From the NCBI GenBank assembly GCA_900446925.1, contig UAVY01000010.1, forward strand, positions 62,001-126,000: DNA of 64,000 bases, in the 5' to 3' direction. The position numbers were made by a program, and so were the translations under genes. Position 1 is the stretch's first letter, and the number at the start of each line of letters is the position of its first letter. Positions 33,293-45,373 of this stretch are shown piece by piece. The notes under the pieces were generated by a model that had not been told where the DNA came from, did not search any database, and saw only the letters and a program-made list of their open reading frames with translations. This DNA is from Citrobacter koseri. Lineage in GTDB: Bacteria > Pseudomonadota > Gammaproteobacteria > Enterobacterales > Enterobacteriaceae.

Positions 33293-35323
33293 ATGAAACT
33301 TACCGCTTTTGCACTGGCGCTTATGCCCGGCATCGTATTCGCCTCATCATGGACATCTCAGGGATTCCCGCCCTTTACGGCGGAAGGTACAGGTAAGTTT
33401 GTCAGCCATGCCGCGTTGACGAAAGGTACGCGCCCTTTGACGCTGCATATTGACCAACAGTGCTGGCAACCTGCTGATGCCATAAAACTCAATCAGATGC
33501 TGTCGCTCAAACCGTGTGAAGGCACGCCGCCACAGTGGCGACTGTTTAAAGACGGCGACTACTCGCTGGAGATTGATACCCGCTCCGGTACGCCAACGCT
33601 GACGCTGTCGATAAAAAGCACCGCCGATCCCGTCGCCAGCACGGTGCGCCAGTGCCCAACGTGGAACGGCTCGCCGCTGACCCTGGAGGTGAGTCACACC
33701 TTCCCGGAAGGCGCTGTCGTGCGCGATTACTACAGCCAGCAAACCGCTACCGTTAAGAACGGTCAGATTACGTTACAACCCGGCGCGACCAGCAATGGGC
33801 TTTTGTTGCTTGAACGCGCGGAAACCAACGCGCCCGCCGCATTCAACTGGCATAACGCGACGGTCTACTTTGTGCTGACAGACCGTTTCCAGAACGGCGA
33901 TCCGACGAATGACCAAAGCTATGGCCGCCACAAAGACGGCATGGAGGAGATTGGCACCTTTCATGGCGGCGATTTACGCGGGCTGGCAGACAAGCTGGAC
34001 TATCTGCAACACCTGGGGGTGAATGCCCTGTGGATCAGCGCGCCGTTCGAGCAAATCCACGGCTGGGTCGGCGGCGGTACGAAAGGGGACTTCCCGCATT
34101 ATGCCTACCACGGCTATTACACCCAGGACTGGACCACGCTGGACGCCAATATGGGCAGCGAGGACGACCTTCGCGCGTTAGTCGATGGCGCACACCAGCG
34201 CGGCATCCGTATTCTGTTTGATGTGGTGATGAACCACACGGGCTACGCCACGCTGGCGGACATGCAGACATTCCGGTTTGGCGCGCTGTATCTGCAAGGC
34301 GATGAGCTGAAAAAGACGCTGGGCGAACGCTGGACTGACTGGAAGCCCGCCGCCGGGCAAAGCTGGCACAGCTTTAATGACTACATCAACTTCAGCGACA
34401 AAGCGGCATGGGAAGCATGGTGGGGGAAAGAATGGATTCGCACGGATATTGGCGATTATGACAATCCAGGCTTTGACGATTTGACCATGTCGCTGGCCTT
34501 CCTGCCCGATATTAAAACGGAATCCACAACCCCTTCCGGCCTGCCGGTGTTCTATAAAAACAAACCGGATACCCGTGCAAAAGCCATTGAGGGCTACACG
34601 CCGCGGGATTATCTGACCCACTGGCTCAGTCAGTGGGTGCGTGATTACGGCATCGACGGGTTCCGCGTAGATACCGCCAAACACGTCGAACTTCCTGCCT
34701 GGCAGCAGTTGAAAACCCAGGCCAGCGCGGCGTTGACCGAGTGGAAACAGGCCAACCCGGACAAGACGCTGGACGACACGCCTTTCTGGATGACTGGTGA
34801 AGCCTGGGGCCACGGCGTCATGCAGAGTGATTATTACCGCCACGGCTTTGATGCGATGATCAACTTTGACTACCAGGAGCAGGCGGCAAAAGCGGTCGAT
34901 TGTCTGGCGGATATGGACGCCACCTGGCAGCAAATGGCAGAGAAATTACAGGATTTCAACGTGCTGAGTTATCTCTCCTCGCACGACACGCGCCTCTTTC
35001 GGGAAGGTGGCGATAAGGCCGCAGAGCTTCTGCTGCTGGCGCCCGGCGCCGTGCAGATCTTTTATGGCGACGAATCCGCACGCCCCTTTGGCCCGACGGG
35101 TTCCGATCCGCTGCAAGGCACCCGTTCTGACATGAACTGGCAGGATATCAACGGTAAATCCGCCGCCACCGTCGCCCACTGGCAGCGAATCAGCCAGTTC
35201 CGCGCCAGACACCCTGCCATCGGCGCCGGTAAGCAAACCACGCTCTCGCTGAAGCAGGGATATGGTTTTGTGCGCGAGCACGACGACGATAAGGTCATGG
35301 TCATCTGGGCGGGTCGCCCTTAA
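33293..35323 (+). CDS. malS: Periplasmic alpha-amylase MalS
   Basis: Endo-acting GH13 amylase that cuts maltodextrins in the periplasm. The 676-residue frame is intact and equals K-12 in length. I take the ATG at 33293, which opens a signal peptide (MKLTAFALALMPGIVFA). The GH13 regions are clear: DVVMNHTGYA, DGFRVDTAKH with the nucleophile Asp, TGEAWG with the acid Glu, and LSSHDTR with the stabilising Asp. Cysteines in the N-terminal domain fit the known disulphides. Confidence 0.96.
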   Translation: MKLTAFALALMPGIVFASSWTSQGFPPFTAEGTGKFVSHAALTKGTRPLTLHIDQQCWQPADAIKLNQMLSLKPCEGTPPQWRLFKDGDYSLEIDTRSGTPTLTLSIKSTADPVASTVRQCPTWNGSPLTLEVSHTFPEGAVVRDYYSQQTATVKNGQITLQPGATSNGLLLLERAETNAPAAFNWHNATVYFVLTDRFQNGDPTNDQSYGRHKDGMEEIGTFHGGDLRGLADKLDYLQHLGVNALWISAPFEQIHGWVGGGTKGDFPHYAYHGYYTQDWTTLDANMGSEDDLRALVDGAHQRGIRILFDVVMNHTGYATLADMQTFRFGALYLQGDELKKTLGERWTDWKPAAGQSWHSFNDYINFSDKAAWEAWWGKEWIRTDIGDYDNPGFDDLTMSLAFLPDIKTESTTPSGLPVFYKNKPDTRAKAIEGYTPRDYLTHWLSQWVRDYGIDGFRVDTAKHVELPAWQQLKTQASAALTEWKQANPDKTLDDTPFWMTGEAWGHGVMQSDYYRHGFDAMINFDYQEQAAKAVDCLADMDATWQQMAEKLQDFNVLSYLSSHDTRLFREGGDKAAELLLLAPGAVQIFYGDESARPFGPTGSDPLQGTRSDMNWQDINGKSAATVAHWQRISQFRARHPAIGAGKQTTLSLKQGYGFVREHDDDKVMVIWAGRP

Positions 35324-35331
35324 TCCTGCCT

Positions 35332-35361
35332 GACGTCCGGCGAGCCCATCCGCCGGACGTC
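35332..35361 (+). terminator. malS terminator hairpin
   Basis: GACGTCCGGCG/CGCCGGACGTC forms an 11-bp stem eight bases after the malS stop, followed by TTATC. The T-tract is weak. Confidence 0.65.
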
Positions 35362-35498
35362 TTATCAAAACAAAACACCAGCCAGATAAAAATCTTCAGC
35401 ATAAAGCATCAACCACGGCGTTAACGCCTGATTTGCACCCTGCCATAGGTAGCGCTATGGTTAGCCACTTTGATAATGAGTTCGACAGACCACCTGCT

Positions 35499-36750
35499 AT
35501 GACATTCTCACTTTTTGGCGACAAATTTACCCGCCATTCAGGCATTACCCGCCTGATGGAAGACCTCAATGACGGCTTACGCACGCCCGGCGCAATCATG
35601 CTCGGCGGGGGTAATCCAGCGCAAATCCCGGAAATGCAGAATTACTTCCATTCGCTACTGGGCGAAATGCTGGAAAACGGCAAAGCCACTGATGCGCTTT
35701 GTAATTATGACGGTCCGCAGGGAAAAACGGAGCTACTGACAGCGCTCGCGTCGCTGCTGCGTGAGAATCTGGGTTGGGATATCGAACCACAGAATATTGC
35801 ACTAACAAACGGCAGCCAGAGCGCGTTTTTCTACTTGTTTAATCTCTTCGCCGGACGCCGCGCCGACGGGACGACTAAAAAAGTGCTGTTCCCGCTGGCG
35901 CCGGAATACATTGGTTATGCCGATTCCGGGCTGGAAGAGGATCTTTTCGTTTCCGCTCGCCCGAATATCGAGCTATTGCCGGAAGGTCAGTTCAAATACC
36001 ACGTTGATTTTGAACATCTGCGCATCGGGGAAGAGACCGGCATGATCTGCGTGTCGCGCCCGACTAACCCAACAGGCAATGTGATTACCGACGAAGAGCT
36101 GATGAAGCTGGATACCCTTGCCAATCAGCACGGCATCCCGCTGGTGATCGATAACGCCTACGGCGTTCCCTTCCCGGGCATTATTTTCAGCGAAGCACGC
36201 CCGCTGTGGAATCCGAATATCATCCTGTGCATGAGCCTCTCCAAACTGGGGCTGCCCGGCACCCGCTGCGGCATCATTATCGCCAATGAAAAAATCATCA
36301 CCGCCATCACCAATATGAACGGCATTATCAGCCTGTCTCCTGGCGGTATTGGCCCGGCAATGATGTGCGAAATGATTAAGCGTAACGACCTGCTGCGCCT
36401 GTCGGAAACGGTAATAAAACCGTTCTACTACCAGCGCGTACTGGAGACAATCGCGACCATTCGCCGGTATTTACCGGAAAATCGCTGCCTGATCCATAAG
36501 CCGGAAGGCGCTATTTTCCTCTGGCTGTGGTTCAAAGATTTGCCGATTTCGACTGAATTGCTGTACCAGCGTCTGAAAGCGCGCGGCGTATTGATGGTTC
36601 CCGGCGACTACTTCTTTCCCGGGGCTGGACAAACCCTGGCCGCATACGCACCAGTGCATGCGGATGAACTACGTTCCCGATCCGCAAAAAATTGAGGCAG
36701 GGGTGAAAATTCTTGCTGAAGAGGTTGAGCGCGCCTGGCGCGAAGGCTGA
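35499..36750 (+). CDS. avtA: Valine-pyruvate aminotransferase AvtA (1 apparent frameshift)
   Basis: PLP-dependent class I aminotransferase (transaminase C) that exchanges alanine and valine/2-oxoisovalerate. I chose the start MTFSLFGDKFTRHSG to match K-12; an upstream ATG at 35457 lacks homology. Visible motifs are ALTNGSQSAFFYLF, SRPTNPTGNVI and SLSKLGLPGTRCG, in which the Lys binds PLP. An extra G at 36621-36624 breaks the last 45 codons; corrected length is 416 residues. Confidence 0.95.
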
Positions 36751-36757
36751 CAGCCCC

Positions 36758-36780
36758 CCCCGGTCATCGCCTGACCGGGG
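36758..36780. terminator. avtA/ysaA convergent hairpin
   Basis: CCCCGGTCA-tcgcc-TGACCGGGG, a perfect 9-bp stem between the convergent avtA and ysaA stops. It can serve both directions; neither side has a T-tract. Confidence 0.6.
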
Positions 36781-36786
36781 TGACAC

Positions 36787-37260
36787 TCAGACGGGTTGCG
36801 CGTGCAGTCGTTGTCGCTGCACGTTTTCCACATCAAGGCACTGCAACGCGTCAGTCGGGCAGGCCTCCACACATGCCGGGCCCGTTTCACGGTGCCAGCA
36901 GAGATCGCATTTAATCGCCTGTACGCGTGAGGTTCGCGACACAACGTTCATCGCGCCGAACGGGCACGCCAGCATACAGCTTTTACACCCGATACAGCGC
37001 GCTTGTTCCACGAAGATGTGCCCATGATCGCGACGAATTGCCTGCGTTGGGCACACGTTCGCGCAGGGGGCATCTTCACACTGGCGACATGCCGCCGCCG
37101 TGGTAAACGCATCGTCTTTAATGACCCGGATGCGGGAGACAAATTCCCCGGACGACACCGCCGCACAGTCCTGGTTCTCCTGATGCGCCACTACGCAGGC
37201 AACCTCACAGGTACGACAGCCGATACATTTCGCCGCATCCGCCATGATAAATCGGTTCAT
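36787..37260 (-). CDS. ysaA: Predicted 4Fe-4S electron-transfer protein YsaA
   Basis: A 157-residue HydN-like ferredoxin with four cysteine clusters: CIGCRTCEVAC, CRQCEDAPCANVCP, CIGCKSCMLACP and CDLCWHRETGPACVEACP. These could bind four [4Fe-4S] centres. The frame is intact; the start MNRFIMAD follows GGAGAGG. The redox partner is unknown, and no oxidoreductase large subunit is adjacent. Confidence 0.92.
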   Translation of the reverse strand: MNRFIMADAAKCIGCRTCEVACVVAHQENQDCAAVSSGEFVSRIRVIKDDAFTTAAACRQCEDAPCANVCPTQAIRRDHGHIFVEQARCIGCKSCMLACPFGAMNVVSRTSRVQAIKCDLCWHRETGPACVEACPTDALQCLDVENVQRQRLHAQPV

Positions 37261-37376
37261 TGCCCTCTCCACCTGCGTAAAACCCAGAGTGCCAGAGAGA
37301 GCGCGATCGCTGCTTTGATCCGACGAGGGAAACGATTAAATTTTGTCAGATGCCCATCATCTTCCGGGCGCCTGCC

Positions 37377-38192
37377 TTAATCGCGCACGGTAAAACCCAA
37401 CTCATTCGAGATCGCCTGCGCGGTGTCACGCAGGGGCTTGAGCAGATTTTTCTCGCCGATTTGCTTGAGCCGGGACGTCGAAAGCGAAATAGAGATGGCG
37501 TATGGCACCCGATGGTGAATATCAAACACCGGCACGGCAATGCAGGAAACGCCCAGCTCATTCTCTTCGCGATCCATCGCCATACCACTTTCACGAATTT
37601 GCGCCAGCTCGTCATACATCGCCGGCAACCCGGTAATGGTGTTACGGGTCAACGGCTGGATCTGATCCTTGTGGCTTTCCCAATAGGTTTCCACATAGTC
37701 AGGATGGCCGAACGCCATGTAAATCTTCCCCATCGCAGAGCAATACAGCGGCATATGCTGACCGATATAGGCGCGGGTGCGCAGCATGCCGGTGGTCGGC
37801 TCCAGCTTATAGATCAGGATGGCATGATCGTCTTCACGGCTGGAGAAGTTGACGGTCTCGCCAGTAGCGATATTCAGCGTCTCAAGATGCGGCGCAGCCA
37901 CATGAATGATATTCAGCGATGACAGGGCTTTCTGCCCGACAGCGATAAATTTAGTGGTCAGACGATAGCTTCCGGCGGCAGGCGCGGGGGTGACATACCC
38001 GCAGGACTGCAACCCCTGTAGCAGTCGATGCACGGTACTTTTGTTCAGCCCGGCCAGTTCAGACAAGTGCGCCAGCGGGCATCCGTTCGGGTAGTTACTG
38101 AGGATCTCAATCAGCATCAAACCACGGAACAGGCTCTGACTACCGGCTGGCCTCTCTTTTTCTTGCGTCATTTCGCTCTCTTTTATGCCCAT
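37377..38192 (-). CDS. yiaJ: IclR-family repressor YiaJ (PlaR)
   Basis: Repressor of the yiaK-sgbE operon. The N-terminal winged helix (SLFRGLMLIEILSNYPNGCPLAHLSELAGLNKSTVHRLLQGL) is followed by an IclR effector domain (YCSAMGKIYMAFG, NELGVSCIAVPVFD). The intact frame is 271 residues from the chosen start at 38192 (MGIKESEMTQ, behind a GGGGAG site); a later Met at 38171 is possible. It is divergent from yiaK, as in K-12. Confidence 0.93.
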   Translation of the reverse strand: MGIKESEMTQEKERPAGSQSLFRGLMLIEILSNYPNGCPLAHLSELAGLNKSTVHRLLQGLQSCGYVTPAPAAGSYRLTTKFIAVGQKALSSLNIIHVAAPHLETLNIATGETVNFSSREDDHAILIYKLEPTTGMLRTRAYIGQHMPLYCSAMGKIYMAFGHPDYVETYWESHKDQIQPLTRNTITGLPAMYDELAQIRESGMAMDREENELGVSCIAVPVFDIHHRVPYAISISLSTSRLKQIGEKNLLKPLRDTAQAISNELGFTVRD

Positions 38193-38236
38193 CGCTTCCG
38201 CTCCCCTTTTCGTCGCGCTCTGATGGTAGCGCAAAG

Positions 38237-38355
38237 TGTGTTTCAGTTCACGATCTGAACCGAAAAAACACAACTATTTGATTTTGATGATTTTAAAAAA
38301 TAGACCACCCCGTTGATCTGTCAAAATTTGATCGCTATATTTGAAATCAGATTTC
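38237..38355. promoter_or_regulatory. yiaJ-yiaK control region with candidate CRP and YiaJ sites
   Basis: TGTGT-N6-TCACG at 38237-38252 is an imperfect CRP-like site. GAAATcagATTTC at 38343-38355 is a palindrome of the IclR-family type lying 55 bases before yiaK. In E. coli this operon is repressed by YiaJ and activated by CRP. Site assignments are inference. Confidence 0.4.
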
Positions 38356-38410
38356 GCATAGTGAAATTTAAAGATAAAAAAGCGGTCAAAAATAAACGGG
38401 AGAAGCAGGA

Positions 38411-39885
<1,475 letters not shown>

Positions 39886-39907
39886 AACGTTATCTTTGGA
39901 GCACAAC

Positions 39908-40837
39908 ATGAAAACGAACAATACCGGTTATATTATCGGTGCGTATCCCTGTGCACCCTCATTTCACCAAAAGAGTGAAGAGGAAGAGAAGGAATTCTGG
40001 CGGCAACTCTCCGATACTCCTGATATTCGTGGGCTGGAGCAACCCTGCCTTGAACATCTTCACCCACTCGGCGACGCGTGGTTATTGCGCCATACGCCAG
40101 GCAACTGGCAAATCGTCGTGACGGCGATTATGGAAACCATGCGCCGTCGCGGTGAAAACCGCGGCTTTGGGCTGGCCTCCAGCAATGAAGATCAGCGTCA
40201 GGCCTGTGTGGCGTACTATCGCCACCTTTACCAGAAGATCACGACAATCAACGCGGCAAGCGCCGGAAAAGTGATCGCGCTTGAGCTGCACGCCGCACCG
40301 CTGGCCGATAACCCAAATGTCGCGCAGGCAACGGACGCATTTGCCCGTTCAGTGAAAAAGATCGCTGGCTGGGACTGGCCGTGCGACCTGGTGCTGGAAC
40401 ACTGCGACGCAATGACCAGCGCCGCGCCGCGCAAAGGATTCCTGCCTCTGGACAACGTGCTGGAGGTGATTGCCGACTACGACATCAGCGTTTGCATTAA
40501 CTGGGCGCGTTCCGCCATTGAAGGACGCAACACCACCCTGCCACTGACCCATACGCAGCAGGTAAAACAGGCCGGTAAACTCGGCGCGCTGATGTTCTCC
40601 GGTACAACGCAAAGCGGTGAATACGGCGAATGGCAGGATTTACATGCGCCTTTCGCGCCTTTCTGCCCTGACAGCATGATGACGCAGGAACATGCCCGTG
40701 AATTACTGACCTGCGCAGGAACAGACGTTCTGCAATTCACGGGTATTAAGTTACTGGAAATTAACGCTAATGCCGACGTCAGTCACCGCGTAGCGATATT
40801 ACGCGACGGCATTACGGCATTAAATAACGCCAAATAA
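39908..40837 (+). CDS. DUF4862 family protein in the yia operon
   Basis: An intact 309-residue protein with the look of a xylose-isomerase-like TIM barrel: it opens [17 protein letters not shown] and carries acidic/His stretches [29 protein letters not shown] and [17 protein letters not shown] that could bind a metal and a sugar. I recognise it as the DUF4862 type, with no assigned reaction. K-12 lacks it and has the TRAP genes yiaMNO here. Position suggests a step in diketogulonate or a related sugar-acid pathway; that is inference. Confidence 0.75.
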   Translation: MKTNNTGYIIGAYPCAPSFHQKSEEEEKEFWRQLSDTPDIRGLEQPCLEHLHPLGDAWLLRHTPGNWQIVVTAIMETMRRRGENRGFGLASSNEDQRQACVAYYRHLYQKITTINAASAGKVIALELHAAPLADNPNVAQATDAFARSVKKIAGWDWPCDLVLEHCDAMTSAAPRKGFLPLDNVLEVIADYDISVCINWARSAIEGRNTTLPLTHTQQVKQAGKLGALMFSGTTQSGEYGEWQDLHAPFAPFCPDSMMTQEHARELLTCAGTDVLQFTGIKLLEINANADVSHRVAILRDGITALNNAK

Positions 40838-40844
40838 TAAGACG

Positions 40845-40890
40845 TTGCCGGATGGCGGCGTAGGTCTGATAAGCAAAACGTCATCAGGCA
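40845..40890. repeat. REP unit inside the yia operon
   Basis: ttgccggatggcggcgtagg...ctgataagc...gtcatcaggca, two degenerate REP halves between the DUF4862 gene and the MFS gene. Confidence 0.7.
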
Positions 40891-40942
40891 TTAAATAATT
40901 TACTTTTCATCGCCAGAATACTTACTTTACGAGAATACGAAG

Positions 40943-42264
40943 ATGAATATGACCTCTCGCCCTACAGAAAAAGATATACCTCGTCAGCGTTGGCTGCGAA
41001 TTATTCCGCCCATTCTGATTACCTGTATTATTTCTTATATGGACCGCGTGAATATTGCTTTCGCGATGCCTGGCGGAATGGATGCCGAATTAGGTATTTC
41101 CGCCACTATGGCCGGTCTGGCTGGCGGGATTTTCTTCATCGGCTATCTGTTCTTACAGGTTCCCGGCGGCAAAATCGCCGTTCACGGCAGCGGCAAGAAA
41201 TTTATCGGCTGGTCGCTGGTTGCCTGGGCGGTTATTTCCGTCCTCACAGGCTTAATCACCAACCAGTATCAATTGCTTGCCCTGCGTTTCTTACTGGGTG
41301 TGGCGGAAGGCGGTATGCTGCCCGTCGTACTGACGATGATCAGCAACTGGTTCCCGGACGCTGAACGCGGTCGTGCGAACGCCATTGTGATTATGTTTGT
41401 GCCGATTGCCGGGATTATCACCGCCCCGCTCTCCGGCTGGATAATCACCGTACTCGACTGGCGCTGGCTGTTCATTATTGAAGGTCTGCTCTCTCTCGTC
41501 GTGCTGGTGTTGTGGGCGTACACCATTTATGACCGGCCGCAGGAAGCCCGCTGGATCTCCGGGGCGGAAAAAAAACTATCTGGTGGAAACCCTCGCCGCA
41601 GAACAGAAAGCCATTGCCGGAAGCGAAGTCAAAAACGCCTCTCTCAGCGCGGTCCTTTCCGACAAAACCATGTGGCAACTTATCGCCCTGAACTTCTTCT
41701 ATCAGACCGGGATTTACGGTTACACCCTCTGGCTGCCAACCATTCTCAAAGAGCTGACCCACAGCAGCATGGGGCAAGTCGGCATGCTCGCCATTTTGCC
41801 ATACGTCGGCGCGATCGCCGGGATGTTCCTGTTCTCTTTCCTATCCGACCGCACGGGTAAACGCAAACTGTTTGTCTGCCTGCCGCTGATTGGCTTCGCC
41901 CTGTGCATGTTCCTGTCGGTGGCGCTGAAAAACCAAATCTGGCTGGCCTATGCCGCGCTGGTCGGCTGCGGCTTCTTCCTGCAATCGGCGGCGGGCGTTT
42001 TTCTGGACGATCCCGGCACGTCTGTTCAGCGCCGAGATGGCGGGCGGCGCACGCGGCGTTATCAACGCGCTTGGCAACCTCGGCGGCTTCTGCGGCCCCT
42101 ACGCGGTTGGCGTACTGATCACGCTGTACAGCAAAGATGCGGGCGTCTATTGCCTGGCGATCTCCCTGGCGCTGGCCGCGCTGCTGGCGTTGTTGCTGCC
42201 CGCGAAATGCGATGCGGGTTCGACACCGGCAAAGACAATGAGTCCGCGTAAGCACGCCGCGTAA
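40943..42264 (+). CDS. MFS sugar-acid transporter in the yia operon (2 apparent frameshifts)
   Basis: Anion:cation symporter-type major facilitator with about 12 helices (LRIIPPILITCIISYMDRVN, FFIGYLFLQVPGGKIA). It stands where K-12 has the YiaMNO TRAP transporter, so it probably imports 2,3-diketo-L-gulonate or a related acid; this is inferred from position. Extra bases in the A-run 41568-41575 and the T-run 41998-42002 break the frame; corrected length is 439 residues. The middle loop EKKYLVETLAAEQKAIAG is restored by the correction. Confidence 0.85.
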
Positions 42265-42270
42265 CACCAT

Positions 42271-42336
42271 GCCCGGGGCGCAGCGCTTACCGGGCCTACA
42301 AAACCCGTAGGCCGGATAAGCGTGGCGCCATCCGGC
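42271..42336. repeat. BIME before lyxK
   Basis: Two REP units (gcccggggcgcagcgcttaccgggcctac and gtaggccggataagcg...ccatccggc) in opposite orientation within the operon. Confidence 0.8.
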
Positions 42337-42353
42337 AAAATGAGACATGAAAG

Positions 42354-43858
42354 ATGAGAGAGAAAGAGGCCTTCTGGCTGGGCATCGATTGTGGTGGTAC
42401 TTATCTGAAAGCCGGTTTGTATGACGCCAAAGGTCATGAGCATGGGATCAACCGGCAGTCGTTACAGACGGCAACGCCACTGCCGGGTTACGCCGAACGC
42501 GACATGCACCAGCTCTGGCAACAGTGTGCAGCCACCATTGCCGGGCTTTTGCAGCGTACAGGCATCTCCGGCGAGCAAATTAAAGGCGTCGGTATCTCCG
42601 CTCAGGGTAAAGGACTGTTTCTGCTCGACAGGCAGGATCAGCCGCTGGGCAGCGCCATTCTCTCTTCCGACCGCCGGGCGCTGAAGATTGTCCAGCGCTG
42701 GCAGCAGGACGGCATTCCTGAACAGCTTTACCCCGTTACCCGTCAGACGCTGTGGACCGGGCATCCCGCCTCTCTGCTGCGCTGGATTAAAGAGAACGAC
42801 CCTCAACGTTACGCACAAATTGGCTGCGTGATGATGGGGCATGACTATCTGCGCTGGCGCTTAACCGGCATAAAAGGGTGCGAAGAGAGCAACATTTCCG
42901 AGTCCAACCTCTACAACATGAGCAACGGGCAGTATGACCCGCGCCTGACCCAATGGTTGGGCATCAGTGAAATCGACGATGCGCTGCCCCCCATTATGGG
43001 GTCAGCCGAAATATGCGGGGAGATCACTGCTCAGGCAGCCGCCATCACCGGTCTGAAGGCGGGCACGCCCGTCGTCGGCGGTCTGTTTGACGTGGTTTCC
43101 ACCGCGCTCTGCGCCGGTATTGAAGATGAATTCACCCTCAACGCGGTGATGGGCACCTGGGCGGTGACCAGCGGGATCACTGAGGGGTTGCGCGACCACG
43201 AAGCGCACCCTTATGTCTATGGCCGCTACGTCAACGACGGGCAGTACATCGTTCACGAAGCCAGCCTACCTCATCCGGCAATCTTGAATGGTTTACCGCC
43301 CAGTGGGGCGAACTCTCTTTTGACGAGATCAACCAGGCCGTCGCCAGTCTGCCGAAAGCGAGCGGCGAACTCTTTTTCCTGCCGTTTCTGTACGGCAGCA
43401 ATGCCGGGCTGGAGATGACCTGCGGCTTTTACGGCATGCAGGCGCTGCATACCCGCGCGCATCTGCTACAGGCCATTTACGAAGGGGTGGTGTTCAGCCA
43501 CATGACCCATCTCAACCGTATGCGCGAACGCTTTACTGAGGCGCACACCCTGCGCGTAACCGGCGGCCCGGCGCACTCCGACGTCTGGATGCAGATGCTG
43601 GCGGATGTCAGCGGCCTGCGCATCGAACTGCCGCAGGTTGAAGAGACCGGCTGCTTTGGCGCCGCGCTCGCCGCCCGCGTCGGCACCGGCGTATACCGCA
43701 GTTTCAGCGAGGCTCAGCACGCCTTACGGCACCCGGTACGCACGCTGATGCCCGACATGGCCGCGCACCGTCTTTATCAGCGCAAATACCACCAATACCA
43801 GGATTTGATTCAGGCATTACAGGGCTACCACGCCCGCATTAAGGAGCACGCATTATGA
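42354..43858 (+). CDS. lyxK: L-xylulose/3-keto-L-gulonate kinase LyxK (1 apparent deletion)
   Basis: FGGY-family kinase that phosphorylates L-xylulose and 3-keto-L-gulonate. It starts MREKEAFWLGIDCGGTYLKAGLYD with the phosphate-binding loop; GVGISAQGKGLFLLD, NAVMGTWAVTSG and VTGGPAHSDVWMQMLADV are conserved. One C is missing near 43265; corrected length is 501 residues (498 in K-12). Its stop overlaps the sgbH start (ATGA). Confidence 0.93.
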
Positions 43859-44517
43859 GCCGACCATTACTGCAACTGGCGCTCGACCACACCAACCTTC
43901 AGGCGGCGCTTCGCGATGTCGCCCTGTTACAGAACCACGTCGATATCGTTGAGGCTGGCACCATCCTCTGCTTAACCGAGGGGCTGGGCGCGGTGAAAGC
44001 GCTGCGCGCCCAGTGCCCGGATAAAATCATCGTTGCCGACTGGAAGGTGGCCGATGCGGGCGAAACGCTCGCGCAGCAGGCTTTTGCCGCAGGCGCCAAC
44101 TGGATGACGATTATCTGTGCGGCGCCGCTCGCCACGGTGGAGAAAGGCCATGCCGTCGCGCAATCCTGCGGCGGTGAAATTCAAATGGAGCTGTTCGGCA
44201 ACTGGACGCTGGACGATGCCCGCGCCTGGTATCGCACCGGTGTGCGCCAGGCGATTTACCACCGTGGGCGCGACGCGCAGGCCAGCGGACAGCAGTGGGG
44301 AGACGCGGATCTGGCGCGAATGAAGGCGCTTTCTGACATTGGCCTGGAGCTGTCGATTACCGGCGGCATTACGCCTGCCGATCTGCCGTTGTTTAAAGAT
44401 ATTCGCGTCAAAGCATTTATCGCCGGACGCGCGCTGGCAGGGGCGGCGCATCCGGCGCAGGTTGCTGCCGGGTTCCACGCACAAATTAACGCCATCTGGG
44501 GAGAGCAGCATGCGTAA
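43855..44517 (+). CDS. sgbH: 3-keto-L-gulonate-6-phosphate decarboxylase SgbH
   Basis: TIM-barrel decarboxylase of the OMP decarboxylase superfamily that gives L-xylulose 5-phosphate. The intact 220-residue frame equals K-12. The active-site signature ADWKVADAG (DxKxxD) and the phosphate-binding [13 protein letters not shown] and FIAGRAL are visible. Translation is coupled to lyxK (ATGA) and overlaps sgbU by 8 bases. Confidence 0.96.
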   Translation: MSRPLLQLALDHTNLQAALRDVALLQNHVDIVEAGTILCLTEGLGAVKALRAQCPDKIIVADWKVADAGETLAQQAFAAGANWMTIICAAPLATVEKGHAVAQSCGGEIQMELFGNWTLDDARAWYRTGVRQAIYHRGRDAQASGQQWGDADLARMKALSDIGLELSITGGITPADLPLFKDIRVKAFIAGRALAGAAHPAQVAAGFHAQINAIWGEQHA

Positions 44518-45373
44518 TCATCCGTTAGGTATCTATGAAAAAGCGCTGGCAAAAGACCTCAGTTGGCCGGAGCGCCTGGTGCTGGCGAAAAGCTGCGGCT
44601 TTGACTTTGTCGAAATGTCGGTGGATGAGACCGACGAACGCCTGTCGCGCCTGGACTGGAGCCCCCACGCAGCGGGCGTCGCTGGTGACCGCCATGCTGG
44701 AAACCGGCGTGGCCATCCCGTCAATGTGCCTGTCCGCGCATCCGTCGCTTTCCCTTCGGCAGTCGCGATGAGGCCGTACGCCAGCGGGCGCGCGACATCA
44801 TGACCAAAGCGATTCACCTGGCGCGCGATCTGGGTATCCGCACCATTCAACTGGCGGGTTATGACGTCTATTACGAAGAACATGACGAAGGTACGCAACA
44901 ACGCTTTGCCGAAGGGCTGGCGGTGGGCGGTGGAGCAAGCCGCAGCGGCGCAGGTGATGCTGGCGGTGGAGATCATGGACACCGCCTTTATGAACTCCAT
45001 CAGCAAATGGAAAAAATGGGACGCGCTGCTCGCCTCGCCGTGGTTTAGCGTTTACCCGGATGTCGGCAATCTCAGCGCCTGGGGCAACGACGTCGCCGCT
45101 GAGCTGAAGCTCGGTATTGACCGCATCGCCGCCATCCACCTGAAAGACACGCAGCCGGTGACAGAGAACAGCCCCGGTCAGTTCCGCGACGTGCCGTTCG
45201 GCGAAGGGTGCGTGGATTTTGTCGGCATCTTCAAAACGCTGCATGAGCTGAACTACCGTGGCGCGTTTTTGATTGAGATGTGGACGGAAAAGGCCAAAGA
45301 GCCGGTGCTGGAAATTATCCAGGCGCGGCGCTGGATAGAAGCGCGTATGCAGGAAGGAGGATTCACATGTTAG
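44510..45373 (+). CDS. sgbU: L-xylulose-5-phosphate 3-epimerase SgbU (3 apparent frameshifts)
   Basis: Xylose-isomerase-like TIM barrel predicted to convert L-xylulose 5-phosphate to L-ribulose 5-phosphate. It starts [23 protein letters not shown]; metal-site stretches [33 protein letters not shown] and [13 protein letters not shown] are present. Extra bases at 44662-44666, 44742-44743 and 44922-44923 break it; the net of three restores the downstream frame. Corrected length is 286 residues. Confidence 0.93.

Noticed and set aside
34178..34933. A 251-codon minus-strand frame opposite malS
   Set aside because: It is a reverse-strand shadow of an intact, well-recognised gene.
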